NCBI GenBank assembly: GCA_002342175.1
Contig: DDPL01000036.1
Coordinates: forward strand, 7,522 to 34,937
DNA length: 27,416 bases
Direction: 5' to 3'
From: Legionellales bacterium UBA2469
GTDB lineage: Bacteria; Pseudomonadota; Gammaproteobacteria; Legionellales; Legionellaceae
The position numbers and the translations under genes are program-made. The notes beneath the pieces are model-generated. The model was given only the letters and a program-made list of their open reading frames with translations, was not told the origin of the DNA and made no database searches. This document shows, piece by piece, positions 16,083-24,676 of this stretch (its first letter is position 1; every line of letters starts with the position of its first letter).

Positions 16083-17245
16083 TGGGAAAATGGCGCAAGG
16101 CTTTAGAAGAACGGTTTCCGATTGGACAATTCCTGCATAAACATCTGTTATCTTATCAAGTTCCAGCAAACTTGAATGTGTGGTATGTCTTTGGGTTACT
16201 GGCCATGGTGATGGTTGCTAATCAATTCATCAGTGGACTATGGTTGGTGATGTTTTATATTCCAACAGTGAAAGAGGCTTTTTCTTCTGTTCAATCATTG
16301 ATGCAAGATGTCCCCGCAGGTTGGTTTATCCGGTATTTGCACACAACGGGTGCTTCATTTTTATTTATGGTGATGATTTTGCATATTGTTCGTGGGTTTT
16401 TATATGGCTCCTATCATAAGCCTCGAGAATTTGTGTGGTTTTTAGGCATATGCCTTTGGATCTTCATGATCATAGAGGCTTTTATGGGCTATGTATTGCC
16501 TTGGGGACAGATGTCTTATTGGGGAGCTGAGGTGGTGACATCTGTGTTCAATGCTATTCCTGTGGTCGGAGAAGGTTTAAAAGAATGGATTCGGGGTGGA
16601 CAAGAAGTGGGACAACCATTATTACAACGATTTTTTGCTTTGCATATCATTGCGCTTCCTTTTTTATTGTTTATTTTAATTAAAATACATGTGATTGCCA
16701 TTCGCTGCGTCGGTTCTTCTAATCCTGAAGAGGATACGGGACAAAAATTAAGGAAGATACCTTTTGTGCCTGATTATATGATTCGGGAGTTATTTCCCTT
16801 GAGTCTTTTTGTGATGTTGTTTTTTTTCATAGTATTTTTTTGGCCCAACGTGGGTGGGTTATTTATAGAGTCTGACAACTTACAAATGGCCAATCCTTTT
16901 CAAACGCCCGCGTCAATTCATCCGCCTTGGTACATTACCCCGTATTTTGCCATATTGCGCGCAATTCCTCATTTAGGTTGTGGACTTTTCGTGACCATGC
17001 TGTCGATATTGATATGGTTTGGATTACCTTTTCTAGATAAAAGTCAAATGAGAACCTTAAAAAAGAAATCAGCATTATTTAAGGCTGCCGTCATGATTTT
17101 TGGTATTAATTATGTATGTTTGAGTATTTTGGGGTGGTGGGAAATCAATGACATTACTTTATGGTGTGCTCGATTGGGTGTATTGATTTATTTTTTATTT
17201 TTTATCACCATGCCTTGGTATAGTCGACAGAGCACTTTAATATGA
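16079..17245 (+). CDS. petB: Cytochrome b of the bc1 complex
   Basis: A 388-residue membrane subunit with eight expected helices. Heme ligands are His88 and His102 (RYLHTTGAS, MILHIVRG) with His189 and His204 (FFALHII, IKIHVIA). The Qo region includes GYVLPWGQMSYWGA. The usual PEWY motif reads PPWY (Pro282-Pro283-Trp284-Tyr285, in IHPPWYITPYFAILRAIP), so the glutamate that carries a proton from quinol is replaced. It starts in the petA stop (ATGATG, 16079 or 16082) and overlaps petC by four bases. It is full length, not merged with cytochrome c1 as in some species. Confidence 0.96.
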   Translation: MMGKWRKALEERFPIGQFLHKHLLSYQVPANLNVWYVFGLLAMVMVANQFISGLWLVMFYIPTVKEAFSSVQSLMQDVPAGWFIRYLHTTGASFLFMVMILHIVRGFLYGSYHKPREFVWFLGICLWIFMIIEAFMGYVLPWGQMSYWGAEVVTSVFNAIPVVGEGLKEWIRGGQEVGQPLLQRFFALHIIALPFLLFILIKIHVIAIRCVGSSNPEEDTGQKLRKIPFVPDYMIRELFPLSLFVMLFFFIVFFWPNVGGLFIESDNLQMANPFQTPASIHPPWYITPYFAILRAIPHLGCGLFVTMLSILIWFGLPFLDKSQMRTLKKKSALFKAAVMIFGINYVCLSILGWWEINDITLWCARLGVLIYFLFFITMPWYSRQSTLI

Positions 17246-17826
17246 GATGGGTACTGTTTTTTTTCTTCATCAGCACCGCAATTTTTGCCGGTTCAGTTGA
17301 GCGGGGCAAGGTCTATTATTTTCAGTATTGCGCCAGTTGTCATAGTTTAAAGTATACCAAGGCTGATTTTTTATCACAGCATTCGAAAAATATAGAGCCT
17401 TGGGTTGCGCAAAGTATAGCGGGGCATTGGATAACGCCGTTAAATAGTGATGATGCCGAGCACTGGTTTGGTCGCATGCCCCCCGATTTAAGCTTGATTA
17501 CACGACAATATTCCAAACAATTTGTGGTGAATTATTTGCAGGCCTTTTATGATGATCCGTCGCATCCTTTGGGGCGCAATAATCATATATTACCAAACGT
17601 ATTAATGCCTGATGTATTGGCCAGTCCATGTCAAACACATTTATGCTTATCAAAACCATTAAAAAATGCTAACATATCTCAGGCGCAAATAGCGAATGAT
17701 ATTGCTGAATTTTTGGCATATGTGGCAGAACCTCAATGGCAGCAACGGTGGTTGATGGGGATTGGGATCATGCTTCTCAGTTTAGGTGGTATTGTTGTGG
17801 CTTGGTTTCTGAAAAAAAGGTATTAA
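17242..17826 (+). CDS. petC: Cytochrome c1
   Basis: A 194-residue membrane-anchored c-type cytochrome. It has a signal peptide (about 1-16), heme-binding Cys30-Ala-Ser-Cys33-His34, the conserved RMPPDLSLI block, the probable axial Met122 (NVLMPDVL) and a C-terminal anchor helix (about 172-190) ending KKRY. It is shorter than usual cytochrome c1 (roughly 230-260 residues): the pre-heme segment (normally ending in QRGFQVY) and the loops between heme motif and PPDLS are cut down. It is the last gene of petABC. A further Cys pair (130 and 136) may form a disulfide. Confidence 0.93.
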   Translation: MRWVLFFFFISTAIFAGSVERGKVYYFQYCASCHSLKYTKADFLSQHSKNIEPWVAQSIAGHWITPLNSDDAEHWFGRMPPDLSLITRQYSKQFVVNYLQAFYDDPSHPLGRNNHILPNVLMPDVLASPCQTHLCLSKPLKNANISQAQIANDIAEFLAYVAEPQWQQRWLMGIGIMLLSLGGIVVAWFLKKRY

Positions 17827-17855
17827 TTTTGACTGTATCATTTTTAAGCTATTTG

Positions 17856-17864
17856 TGGTATTAT
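17856..17864 (+). promoter_or_regulatory. Possible extended -10 promoter of sspAB
   Basis: TGG followed by TATTAT forms an extended -10 in the 77-bp gap between petC and sspA. The -35 region is poor. No terminator is visible in this gap, so read-through from petABC is also possible. Confidence 0.35.
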
Positions 17865-17903
17865 TTGTATCTTTTGTGCCAAATTTCATTGGAGATTCAC
17901 TAG

Positions 17904-18533
17904 ATGGCTATTGTGACTAAACGTACTGTGATGACTTTATATACTGATTTATCAGATATTTATAGCCATCAAGTTCGAATTGTGCTTGCAGAAAAAGGGG
18001 TAAATGTGGATATGGTTACCGTCAATCCTCAACAACCCTCTGAAGATTTATTAAATTTAAATCCATATGGCACTGCCCCAACTTTATTAGATAGAGATTT
18101 GGTATTGTTTGAAGCCCGCATCATTATGGAATACTTGGATGAGCGTTTTCCCCACCCTCCATTATTACCAGTGTATCCAGTTTCTCGTGCTGAAAGTCGA
18201 AAAATGATGTTTCGAATTGAAAATGATTGGTATGCCTTGATGCAAGTGATTTTTGCGAATCAAGATGCAGAGGCTGTTGAGAGTGCTCGAGCAGATTTAA
18301 AAGATAGTTTGCTTTCTTTAGAGCCAGTTTTTGCAGACAAACCATTTTTCTTAAGTGAAGAATTTTCATTATTGGATTGCACCATGGGTCCATTATTATG
18401 GAGATTGCCTGCGTTAGGAATTGAAATTGATGCCTCAGCAAAAGGGCTCCATGCTTATATGCAACGTCTATTTGCAAAAGAGTCATTTAAGGCCAGTTTA
18501 ACCGATGCTGAAAAACAAATGCGGGTTGCTTAA
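17904..18533 (+). CDS. sspA: Stringent starvation protein A (RNA polymerase-associated)
   Basis: A 209-residue protein with a glutathione-transferase fold. It has a thioredoxin-like N-domain (about 10-85, TLYTDLSDIYSHQVRIVLAEKG, NPYGTAPTLLDRDLVLFEARIIMEYLDERFPHPPLLP) and a helical C-domain. The sequence block PLLPVYPV matches SspA rather than detoxifying GSTs. SspA binds RNA polymerase and alters promoter use under starvation and acid stress. In Francisella an SspA-like protein regulates virulence with MglA; that role here is only a possibility. It starts after GGAGATTCACTAG. Its stop shares one base with the sspB start (TAATG). Confidence 0.95.
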   Translation: MAIVTKRTVMTLYTDLSDIYSHQVRIVLAEKGVNVDMVTVNPQQPSEDLLNLNPYGTAPTLLDRDLVLFEARIIMEYLDERFPHPPLLPVYPVSRAESRKMMFRIENDWYALMQVIFANQDAEAVESARADLKDSLLSLEPVFADKPFFLSEEFSLLDCTMGPLLWRLPALGIEIDASAKGLHAYMQRLFAKESFKASLTDAEKQMRVA

Positions 18534-18937
18534 TGTTATCGAAAAAACCATATTTATTGCACGCTTATTATGACTGGATTTTGGATAATGACTGGACACC
18601 TTATTTGTTGGTGAACGCAGAGCTTCCCAATGTGAATGTTCCCAGTCAGTATGTGCGCGGTGGGCGTATCGTATTAGATATTTCAACATCAGCATGTCGC
18701 GGATTGGAAATGACAGCAAGAGGGGTCACCTTTTCTGCTCGATTTTCGGGCCAACTCTGGCAAATTCAGCTGCCTTTATCAGCGGTGCTTGCTATCTATG
18801 CCAAAGAAAATAATCAAGGGACAACTTTCCCGTTAGAATCGGAATCTGAAGCAGAAATATTGGTTCAGCCGGAAGAGCAAACAACTAAAAAGCCGTTCTT
18901 AACCGTAATTCACAATGATGATAAGAAAAATCAATGA
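18533..18937 (+). CDS. sspB: ClpXP protease specificity factor SspB
   Basis: A 134-residue adaptor that delivers ssrA-tagged proteins to ClpXP. The conserved body is seen in KPYLLHAYYDWILDNDWTPYLLVNA, VRGGRIVLDIS and LPLSAVLAIYAKENNQG. An acidic linker (about 98-115) follows, and then a C-terminal tail KKPFLTVIHND, which corresponds to the ClpX-binding motif. It is coupled to sspA by TAATG and overlaps the next gene by 23 bp. Confidence 0.95.
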   Translation: MLSKKPYLLHAYYDWILDNDWTPYLLVNAELPNVNVPSQYVRGGRIVLDISTSACRGLEMTARGVTFSARFSGQLWQIQLPLSAVLAIYAKENNQGTTFPLESESEAEILVQPEEQTTKKPFLTVIHNDDKKNQ

Positions 18938-20291
18938 GCGTTGTGGACTTGTCGATTCAAAAACATGGCATCGTCTTTATGAGGATGCCATTTCAAACGA
19001 TGTTGCTTATGCTAACCTCATCATCAAATGGTTTTTTCAGCAGGATTCTCTAAAAAGCATTAAAAATATTTATTTTTGCTGCGCTAACCCATCTTATCAT
19101 GCATTGATGAGGATTTTTTGTTCCCATTTTTCGCAACAAGACATTTTATGTCATGAGGATGTTTCTAATCTGCCTACTGATGTGAACAATGCCGTTTTAT
19201 TTGATATGGTATGTGGGTATCCTTTCACAAAATTAAATACCCATCAAATGGATTTGATAGGTGTCATGAATGCATCAAAATTACCCATTATTTCTCTAGA
19301 GTGCCCATCAGGACTAAATCCTGATACCGGGGGTATAAAGGGGAGGGAAATTTGTCGCGCACATTATACACTTTCTACGGTGGCATTTATGCAAGGGCTC
19401 TGGACAGGATTGGGGAAGAATTTTACAGGCAAGAAAGTTTTGATTTCTGGAGGCGAAACAACAGGGACGGATTATTCAATTGAGCTCATGAATTCACAAC
19501 AAATGCAAACGCTATGGCCTTATCGAGAAGAGAATGTGCATAAGGGATGTTTTAGAAAGGTGATTTGTATTTCCGGTCAACAAACGATGTTTGGTGCGAC
19601 ATTGCTCGCTGCTAAAGCGGCTCTTCTTGTCGGAGCAGGGTTGGTTGAAATCTTTCATCCACAAGACATATCTATACCCTATGCACAATATCCAGAAGTG
19701 ATATGGCATCCTGTGGGTGCTGTATCACAAATACCATTTGAAAATTATGCAGATGCAATATGGGTTGTAGGCCCTGGACTAGGCCAGGATGCTTGGGCAA
19801 TGTCTGTATGGCGTGAAGTCATCAAATATAATTATCGTATGGTTATTGATGCTTCTGCTCTGAGATGGTTAGCCTCGATAGTTACTCAGAAAAAAAATTG
19901 GATTATAACGCCTCATCCAGGAGAAGCTGGCACTCTTTTGGGTATTTCTGCAGCCGAGGTTCAAAATAATCGTTATCGCGCCATCAGACAATTACAACAG
20001 AAAACACACATGACCGTTGTTTTAAAAGGTTCGGGAACCTTGGTGATGGGCGAACAAAAAAATATTGCAGTATGTCCACATGGCCATTCAGGAATGGCCT
20101 CGCCTGGCCTAGGAGATGTTCTTACCGGCATTATTGCAGGTCTTTATGCGCAGATTGATGACGCAACAAAAGCAAGTTATTTGGGGGTTTGGATTCATGC
20201 AGTTGCAGGCGATAGGGTTCATCCTATTGTGACGGCCAGTCATCTGATTCACGAGTTACAATTTCATTTGCAGGATGTTTTATGCACTTAA
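18915..20291 (+). CDS. nnrD: NAD(P)HX repair enzyme: ADP-dependent dehydratase with degenerate epimerase half
   Basis: A 458-residue YjeF-type fusion. The C-terminal dehydratase domain (about 205-458), which repairs hydrated NADH/NADPH using ADP or ATP, is well kept: GATLLAAKAALLVGAGLVEI, GPGLGQ, VIDASAL, ITPHPGEAGTLLG, VVLKGSGTLV and GMASPGLGDVLTGIIAGLYAQ with the catalytic Asp at 401. The N-terminal epimerase domain has lost its key motifs. The GNNGGDG loop reads CANPSYHAL, and only a trace of the PSGLNPDTGG segment remains. It may therefore act only as a dehydratase. It is the first gene of the overlapping nnrD-tsaE-amiB-mutL-miaA chain, a common gammaproteobacterial order, and overlaps sspB by 23 bp. 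Confidence 0.9.
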   Translation: MMIRKINERCGLVDSKTWHRLYEDAISNDVAYANLIIKWFFQQDSLKSIKNIYFCCANPSYHALMRIFCSHFSQQDILCHEDVSNLPTDVNNAVLFDMVCGYPFTKLNTHQMDLIGVMNASKLPIISLECPSGLNPDTGGIKGREICRAHYTLSTVAFMQGLWTGLGKNFTGKKVLISGGETTGTDYSIELMNSQQMQTLWPYREENVHKGCFRKVICISGQQTMFGATLLAAKAALLVGAGLVEIFHPQDISIPYAQYPEVIWHPVGAVSQIPFENYADAIWVVGPGLGQDAWAMSVWREVIKYNYRMVIDASALRWLASIVTQKKNWIITPHPGEAGTLLGISAAEVQNNRYRAIRQLQQKTHMTVVLKGSGTLVMGEQKNIAVCPHGHSGMASPGLGDVLTGIIAGLYAQIDDATKASYLGVWIHAVAGDRVHPIVTASHLIHELQFHLQDVLCT

Positions 20292-20761
20292 GATTTGAAT
20301 TACCGTCCGAAGAAAGTACAAAGTCTTTGGCACATTATTTTTCAAAAATGATTCAATCACCTTGCATCCTTGGATTAAAAGGTGAGATTGGCATGGGTAA
20401 AACTTGTTTTATTCGTGCCATGTTGCAGGCACTGGGGGTGCAAACGGCAATCAAAAGTCCTACGTTTAATTTGGTGGAATCTTATCATCCATCTTTGGGT
20501 ACGATTCATCATTTTGACTTATATCGTTTGAGTGATGAATATGAACTTGAGGATTTAGGATTTAGAGATTATCTAGCGCAAGATAGTATTTGCTGTATTG
20601 AATGGCCAGAAAATGCACCTTCACTAGTTCCTTTTATTGATATTATGATAGAATTTTCTTATGGACGTGCCAAAGGACGACAATTGGTGATAACGTTTCT
20701 TTCTGAAAGATCACAAAAGTTGCTGAAACAGATGGAGGAGCATCCATGGTTAGAGCGATAA
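20282..20761 (+). CDS. tsaE: tRNA threonylcarbamoyladenosine biosynthesis ATPase TsaE
   Basis: A 159-residue P-loop protein needed with TsaB and TsaD to make t6A at position 37 of ANN-decoding tRNAs. Walker A is GEIGMGKT (34-41); the switch-like SPTFNLVESYHPSLGTIHHFDLYRL and the IEWPENAP motif are typical. The start overlaps the nnrD stop by 10 bp, and its end overlaps amiB by 16 bp. The C-terminal tail is a little long and basic. Confidence 0.95.
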   Translation: MHLRFELPSEESTKSLAHYFSKMIQSPCILGLKGEIGMGKTCFIRAMLQALGVQTAIKSPTFNLVESYHPSLGTIHHFDLYRLSDEYELEDLGFRDYLAQDSICCIEWPENAPSLVPFIDIMIEFSYGRAKGRQLVITFLSERSQKLLKQMEEHPWLER

Positions 20762-21936
20762 TTCTATTGATCCTAAGCCATGTGGCGATGGCCGCTATTC
20801 AAGTGTCAAAAATTGAGTTGTTTGGCTCGACGCCAACAGAGTCTATTCTCGAAGTTACCTTAGATGGAACAACCGAGCCCCGGGTTTTCAAATTAGCACA
20901 ACCGAATCGTTTGGTTATCGATTTGTCGAATGCCCATTTGAATAAAAATATTACGCCTCAACAACGACAACCTTATACTCTGCGTGTTGGCCAATATGAT
21001 GCAAAAACGGTAAGATTGGTGATTGAAAATTCTCAAGATATGACTTATCAGGTGTCACCAATATGGAAAGAAGGGGCTGATTATAAACTTAAAGTCAGTT
21101 TGCATTCTGCAAGTGAAGCCATGGCACCAATTCCCCCAAATCCACAGCCTCAAATACCTTCAAAGATGGTCACACCTTCATTGACTAAAGCGTCGCATCC
21201 TATGCCCAATTGGGGATGGCATCAGCGTAAGATTGTGGTGGTGATTGATCCTGGACATGGAGGCAAAGATCCCGGTGCATTTGGATATCATCGCATTCCT
21301 GAAAAAGAAGTGGTACTCGCCATTGCAAAACGTTTAAAACGAAAAATTGATAGTCAACCAAACATGCGTTCAGTTTTAACACGAGATGGTGATTATTTTA
21401 TAGATTTACGTCGACGATTGGATATTTCGCGACGTTATCATCCGGATTTATTTGTTGCAATTCATGCAGATGCATTTACTAACAGCCAATCGCATGGCGC
21501 ATCAGTTTTTGCACTTTCTCAAACGGGTGCGACCAGTGAAGCCGCACGTTGGCTCGCAGAAAAAGAAAACTACTCTGAATTGGCGGGCGTTAATTTGAAA
21601 GAATTGGATGATAGCAATGGTATGGTTCGTTCGGTCTTAATTGATTTATCACAAACGGCTACCATTACCGCAAGCTTAAAGATGGGACAAAATGTTTTAC
21701 GAAATTTAGGTGCCATGACTTCATTGCATAATCAAAACGTTGAGCAAGCAAGATTTGTTGTGTTAAAGTCTCCGGATACACCATCCATTCTAGTGGAAAC
21801 AGGTTTTATCTCTAATCCAGTTGAAGAGCAACGCTTAGCCTCACCGCAATATCAAGAACAATTAAGTCAGGCGATTTATAATGGTATTTATCAATACTTT
21901 AAAGAATATCCACCACGAGGTGTAGTGGGTCGATGA
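20746..21936 (+). CDS. amiB: N-acetylmuramoyl-L-alanine amidase (AmiB-type)
   Basis: A 396-residue exported cell-wall amidase that cleaves stem peptides from muramic acid during daughter-cell separation. It has a signal peptide (about 1-16), an AMIN domain (about 20-115) for targeting, a Pro-rich linker (about 125-150) and an Amidase_3 domain (about 160-390). The zinc site is visible: His171 (DPGHGG), Glu186 (IPEKEV) and His240 (AIHADA), with catalytic Glu351 (LVETGFISN). It has no LysM domain, unlike E. coli AmiB. GGAGGAG at 20734-20740 inside tsaE is its ribosome-binding site. The stop overlaps mutL. Confidence 0.95.
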   Translation: MVRAIILLILSHVAMAAIQVSKIELFGSTPTESILEVTLDGTTEPRVFKLAQPNRLVIDLSNAHLNKNITPQQRQPYTLRVGQYDAKTVRLVIENSQDMTYQVSPIWKEGADYKLKVSLHSASEAMAPIPPNPQPQIPSKMVTPSLTKASHPMPNWGWHQRKIVVVIDPGHGGKDPGAFGYHRIPEKEVVLAIAKRLKRKIDSQPNMRSVLTRDGDYFIDLRRRLDISRRYHPDLFVAIHADAFTNSQSHGASVFALSQTGATSEAARWLAEKENYSELAGVNLKELDDSNGMVRSVLIDLSQTATITASLKMGQNVLRNLGAMTSLHNQNVEQARFVVLKSPDTPSILVETGFISNPVEEQRLASPQYQEQLSQAIYNGIYQYFKEYPPRGVVGR

Positions 21937-23522
21937 GCAAGTTGATTAAACGATTGTCGAATGAGGTCGCTTGTCAAATTGCGGCAGGCGAAGTAATCGA
22001 ACGCCCTGTTTCAGTGGTAAAAGAACTCTTAGAAAATGCAATTGATGCAGGAGCCACTGAGATTGAGATTCACATTCAAAATGGCGGCTTAGATGATATA
22101 AGAATTGAAGATAATGGACAAGGGATTTGGGAGGAAGATTTACCTTTGGCGATTGCGCCTCATGCCACCAGTAAACTATTGGTGTTAGAAGATTTATATC
22201 ATATTCATAGCAAAGGATTTCGTGGTGAGGCTTTAGCCAGCATGGCCTCTGTGTCAAGATTAAAAATCATATCAAAACCAAGTTTGCAATCGCATGCCAT
22301 GATGTTAACGCTCGAAAATGGTCATGTGAAATTAAGCCCCACAACACGGGCACAGGGCACTACCATAGAAATTAAAGATTTATTTTATAATGTCCCAGTG
22401 CGTAAGAAATTTTTAAAGTCGGCCAGTGTGGAATGGCAAGCCATTGAAAATATGGTTAAACGATTTGTGATTGGTTCACCTCAAATTGCGTTTCGACTAA
22501 CCCATGATGGTGAAGAACTTTGGCATTTTCCTGTTGCCAATATTCATGAAGAACATTTATTTCGTATTCAAAAAATATGGGGAAAAACATTTCAAGATCC
22601 CATTCCAATCGATATTGAACGTTTAGGCATGCGCTTATGGGGTTGGTTGGGACAACCTCAAGCTCATCGCAGTCAAAATGACAGAATCTGGGTATATTTA
22701 AATCAGCGGGTCATCCAAGATAAATTAATTTTGCATGCCTTAAAACAAGTTTATGGCTCTATACTTCCGATAGGACGATTCCCACAGTGCGTTTTATTTT
22801 TAGAAATTGAACCGCACATGGTGGATATTAACGTACATCCCGCAAAACATGAGGTTCGTTTTGAGCAACCGCGATTAATTTATGATTTTTTACTCAGCAG
22901 TTTAAAACCGCATTGGCATGTGGAGCTTGGGCAAAATATCAAAATAAACCTCGAGGGACAGGTGATTGAGGAAAAGCGTGATGAGATGCATTTCGCGTAT
23001 CGAGCACAGCCTTGGATGATATGTCATGCAGACTATATTATTCTGCCAATATCTTTTCATTTGCATTATTTAGTCAATGTGCGTCAGTGGTGGTTGAAGA
23101 AAATACAATTAAAAATTGCAGAACTTTCATATCCATGGAGTTCCCGAATGTTAGCCATGCCGGCCGTTAAGGATGTTCCAAAAATTCCAGAGTCCTTGCA
23201 AATGAAAATTGCAGAGCATGCAAGAAATCTTGGGATAGATTTACAATTTTGGGGTGAACAACGGGTTTGTATTCGAGGGATACCTCAAATTTTGCCACAA
23301 CTTAATTTAAATCAGTGGTTAGCCGCGCTAAAAAGCAATATGTCTCTTGAAGATTTATCTATATCCCATCTTCTTCATTGTTGCCAATATTCAGCATATG
23401 ATATCACGCAAGCGGATTCGGAAATGATGATTGCCATGATCATGAATCCTATCGATCCTTCCTCTGTCAGTTCATTCGCCCGATGTTTAGATACACAACA
23501 TTGTCAAAAGGTTTTTCAATGA
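21933..23522 (+). CDS. mutL: DNA mismatch repair protein MutL
   Basis: A 529-residue mismatch-repair coordinator. The N-terminal GHKL ATPase is intact: IAAGEVIERPVSVVKELLENAIDAG with Glu31, DNGQGI (60-65), HATSKL and GFRGEAL (95-101), and the transducer motif NVHPAKHEVRF. The linker is short, so the protein is smaller than E. coli MutL (615). In the C-terminal domain the metal-binding endonuclease motif DQHA-x2-E-x4-E is not found where expected (the segment reads LVNVRQWWLKK), nor is the other Cys/His motif. It therefore resembles non-nuclease MutL. It overlaps amiB and miaA by four bases each. Confidence 0.95.
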   Translation: MSKLIKRLSNEVACQIAAGEVIERPVSVVKELLENAIDAGATEIEIHIQNGGLDDIRIEDNGQGIWEEDLPLAIAPHATSKLLVLEDLYHIHSKGFRGEALASMASVSRLKIISKPSLQSHAMMLTLENGHVKLSPTTRAQGTTIEIKDLFYNVPVRKKFLKSASVEWQAIENMVKRFVIGSPQIAFRLTHDGEELWHFPVANIHEEHLFRIQKIWGKTFQDPIPIDIERLGMRLWGWLGQPQAHRSQNDRIWVYLNQRVIQDKLILHALKQVYGSILPIGRFPQCVLFLEIEPHMVDINVHPAKHEVRFEQPRLIYDFLLSSLKPHWHVELGQNIKINLEGQVIEEKRDEMHFAYRAQPWMICHADYIILPISFHLHYLVNVRQWWLKKIQLKIAELSYPWSSRMLAMPAVKDVPKIPESLQMKIAEHARNLGIDLQFWGEQRVCIRGIPQILPQLNLNQWLAALKSNMSLEDLSISHLLHCCQYSAYDITQADSEMMIAMIMNPIDPSSVSSFARCLDTQHCQKVFQ

Positions 23523-24454
23523 GTCATATTGTTTTTTGTTTAATGGGCCCAACGGCGATTGGTAAAACTGATTTAGCTTGTCAATTGACAACACAATTGC
23601 CAGTAGAAATTATTAATGTGGACTCGAGTTTGATGTACAAGGAATTAAATATTGGGGCTGCTAAACCATCCGAGGCGGTTTTGTTACAATTTCCTCACCA
23701 TTTGGTTAACTGTTGTGATTTAACCCAAACGTATTCTGTGGCGCATTTTTGTGAAGATGTGAATATCTTATGTGAACAAATCAGGAGGCGCGGGCGATAT
23801 CCACTTTTGGTTGGAGGCACCATGATGTACTTCAAGGCCTTACAACAGGGATTGGCAAAATTGCCCACGGCTGATGAATCCATACGACAATCGTTAGTCT
23901 ATGAAGTGGATACAAAAGGATTGGCTTATCTACATGCCGCACTATCTGAGTTTGATCCTGAAAGTGCAAATCGATTGCATCCGAATGACTTCCAACGTGT
24001 ATTGCGTGCCCATGAAATCTATCGTGCATCGGGGGTTAGTTGGAGTGACTGGTTAAAAAATCATAAAACTGAAAATTCATATAATTGGGTCAATATGGTC
24101 ATGTTGCCTGAGCCAAGGGAGTGGTTACATCAACGCATTGCTTTACGTTTAGAGCAAATGATTCAAGAGGGTTTTTTATCAGAGGTTCAATCGATTATAG
24201 AAACACCCCAGGTGAATCTTGAGCATTCCGCGTTGCGAAGCGTAGGCTATCGACAAGCAATAGCATACATACAGGGTTTGGATACCGAAAAAGAATGGCC
24301 ATTGAAAGCACTTTATGCAACACGCCAGCTTGCAAAACGACAAATCACCTGGTTACGAGGTTTTAACGATGCACATGTTTTTTTGCAGCCAAACTCAGAA
24401 ATTCTCCAAGAAATCGTAGCTCTCATGCGGAAAATATTAGATAATAATGCTTAA
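23519..24454 (+). CDS. miaA: tRNA dimethylallyltransferase MiaA
   Basis: A 311-residue enzyme that adds an isopentenyl group to A37 of tRNAs reading UNN codons. It has P-loop GPTAIGKT (10-17), VDSSLMYKELNIGAAKP, LVGGTMMYFKAL, the RLHPNDFQRVLRAHEIYRASG block and the C-terminal ALRSVGYRQAIAYI and TRQLAKRQITWLRG segments. ATG 23519 within the mutL stop (ATGA) is preferred; an in-frame ATG at 23483 would add 12 unconserved residues. Unlike in many gammaproteobacteria, hfq does not follow. Confidence 0.95.
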   Translation: MSHIVFCLMGPTAIGKTDLACQLTTQLPVEIINVDSSLMYKELNIGAAKPSEAVLLQFPHHLVNCCDLTQTYSVAHFCEDVNILCEQIRRRGRYPLLVGGTMMYFKALQQGLAKLPTADESIRQSLVYEVDTKGLAYLHAALSEFDPESANRLHPNDFQRVLRAHEIYRASGVSWSDWLKNHKTENSYNWVNMVMLPEPREWLHQRIALRLEQMIQEGFLSEVQSIIETPQVNLEHSALRSVGYRQAIAYIQGLDTEKEWPLKALYATRQLAKRQITWLRGFNDAHVFLQPNSEILQEIVALMRKILDNNA

Positions 24455-24480
24455 GTTTTTTATTGATGAAGGGTTTAATT

Positions 24481-24675
24481 GTGGATTCAAAACAAAAACC
24501 ATCTTGCCAAGCGAAAAAGATCGTGATTACGGAAAAGGATTTACCCTTAAGTTGCCCAACCCACGATATGGAACTATGGAATGCACATCCAAGAGTTTAT
24601 TTGCCTATTGAAGAAACACATGAGGAAGTTTGTCCTTATTGTGGTACACAATTTTTTTTAGATACTGCAAAATAA
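24481..24675 (+). CDS. Small zinc-finger protein (zf-CHCC type)
   Basis: A 64-residue protein with a C...H...C-x2-C zinc site: Cys in LSCPTHDMELWNAHPRVYLPI, then VCPYCGTQFFL. This is the zf-CHCC family, related to the mitochondrial complex I subunit NDUFS6; its bacterial function is not established. GTG 24481 is preferred because AAGGG lies seven bases upstream; ATG 24466 has no ribosome-binding site and would give 69 residues. It is one base from the following glycosyltransferase gene, so the two are co-transcribed and probably translationally coupled. Confidence 0.85.
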   Translation: MDSKQKPSCQAKKIVITEKDLPLSCPTHDMELWNAHPRVYLPIEETHEEVCPYCGTQFFLDTAK

Positions 24676-24676
24676 A

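Noticed and set aside
21946..22257. Minus-strand reading frame of 103 codons inside mutL
   Set aside because: It lies opposite the highly conserved MutL ATPase domain, whose codon pattern explains the open frame.
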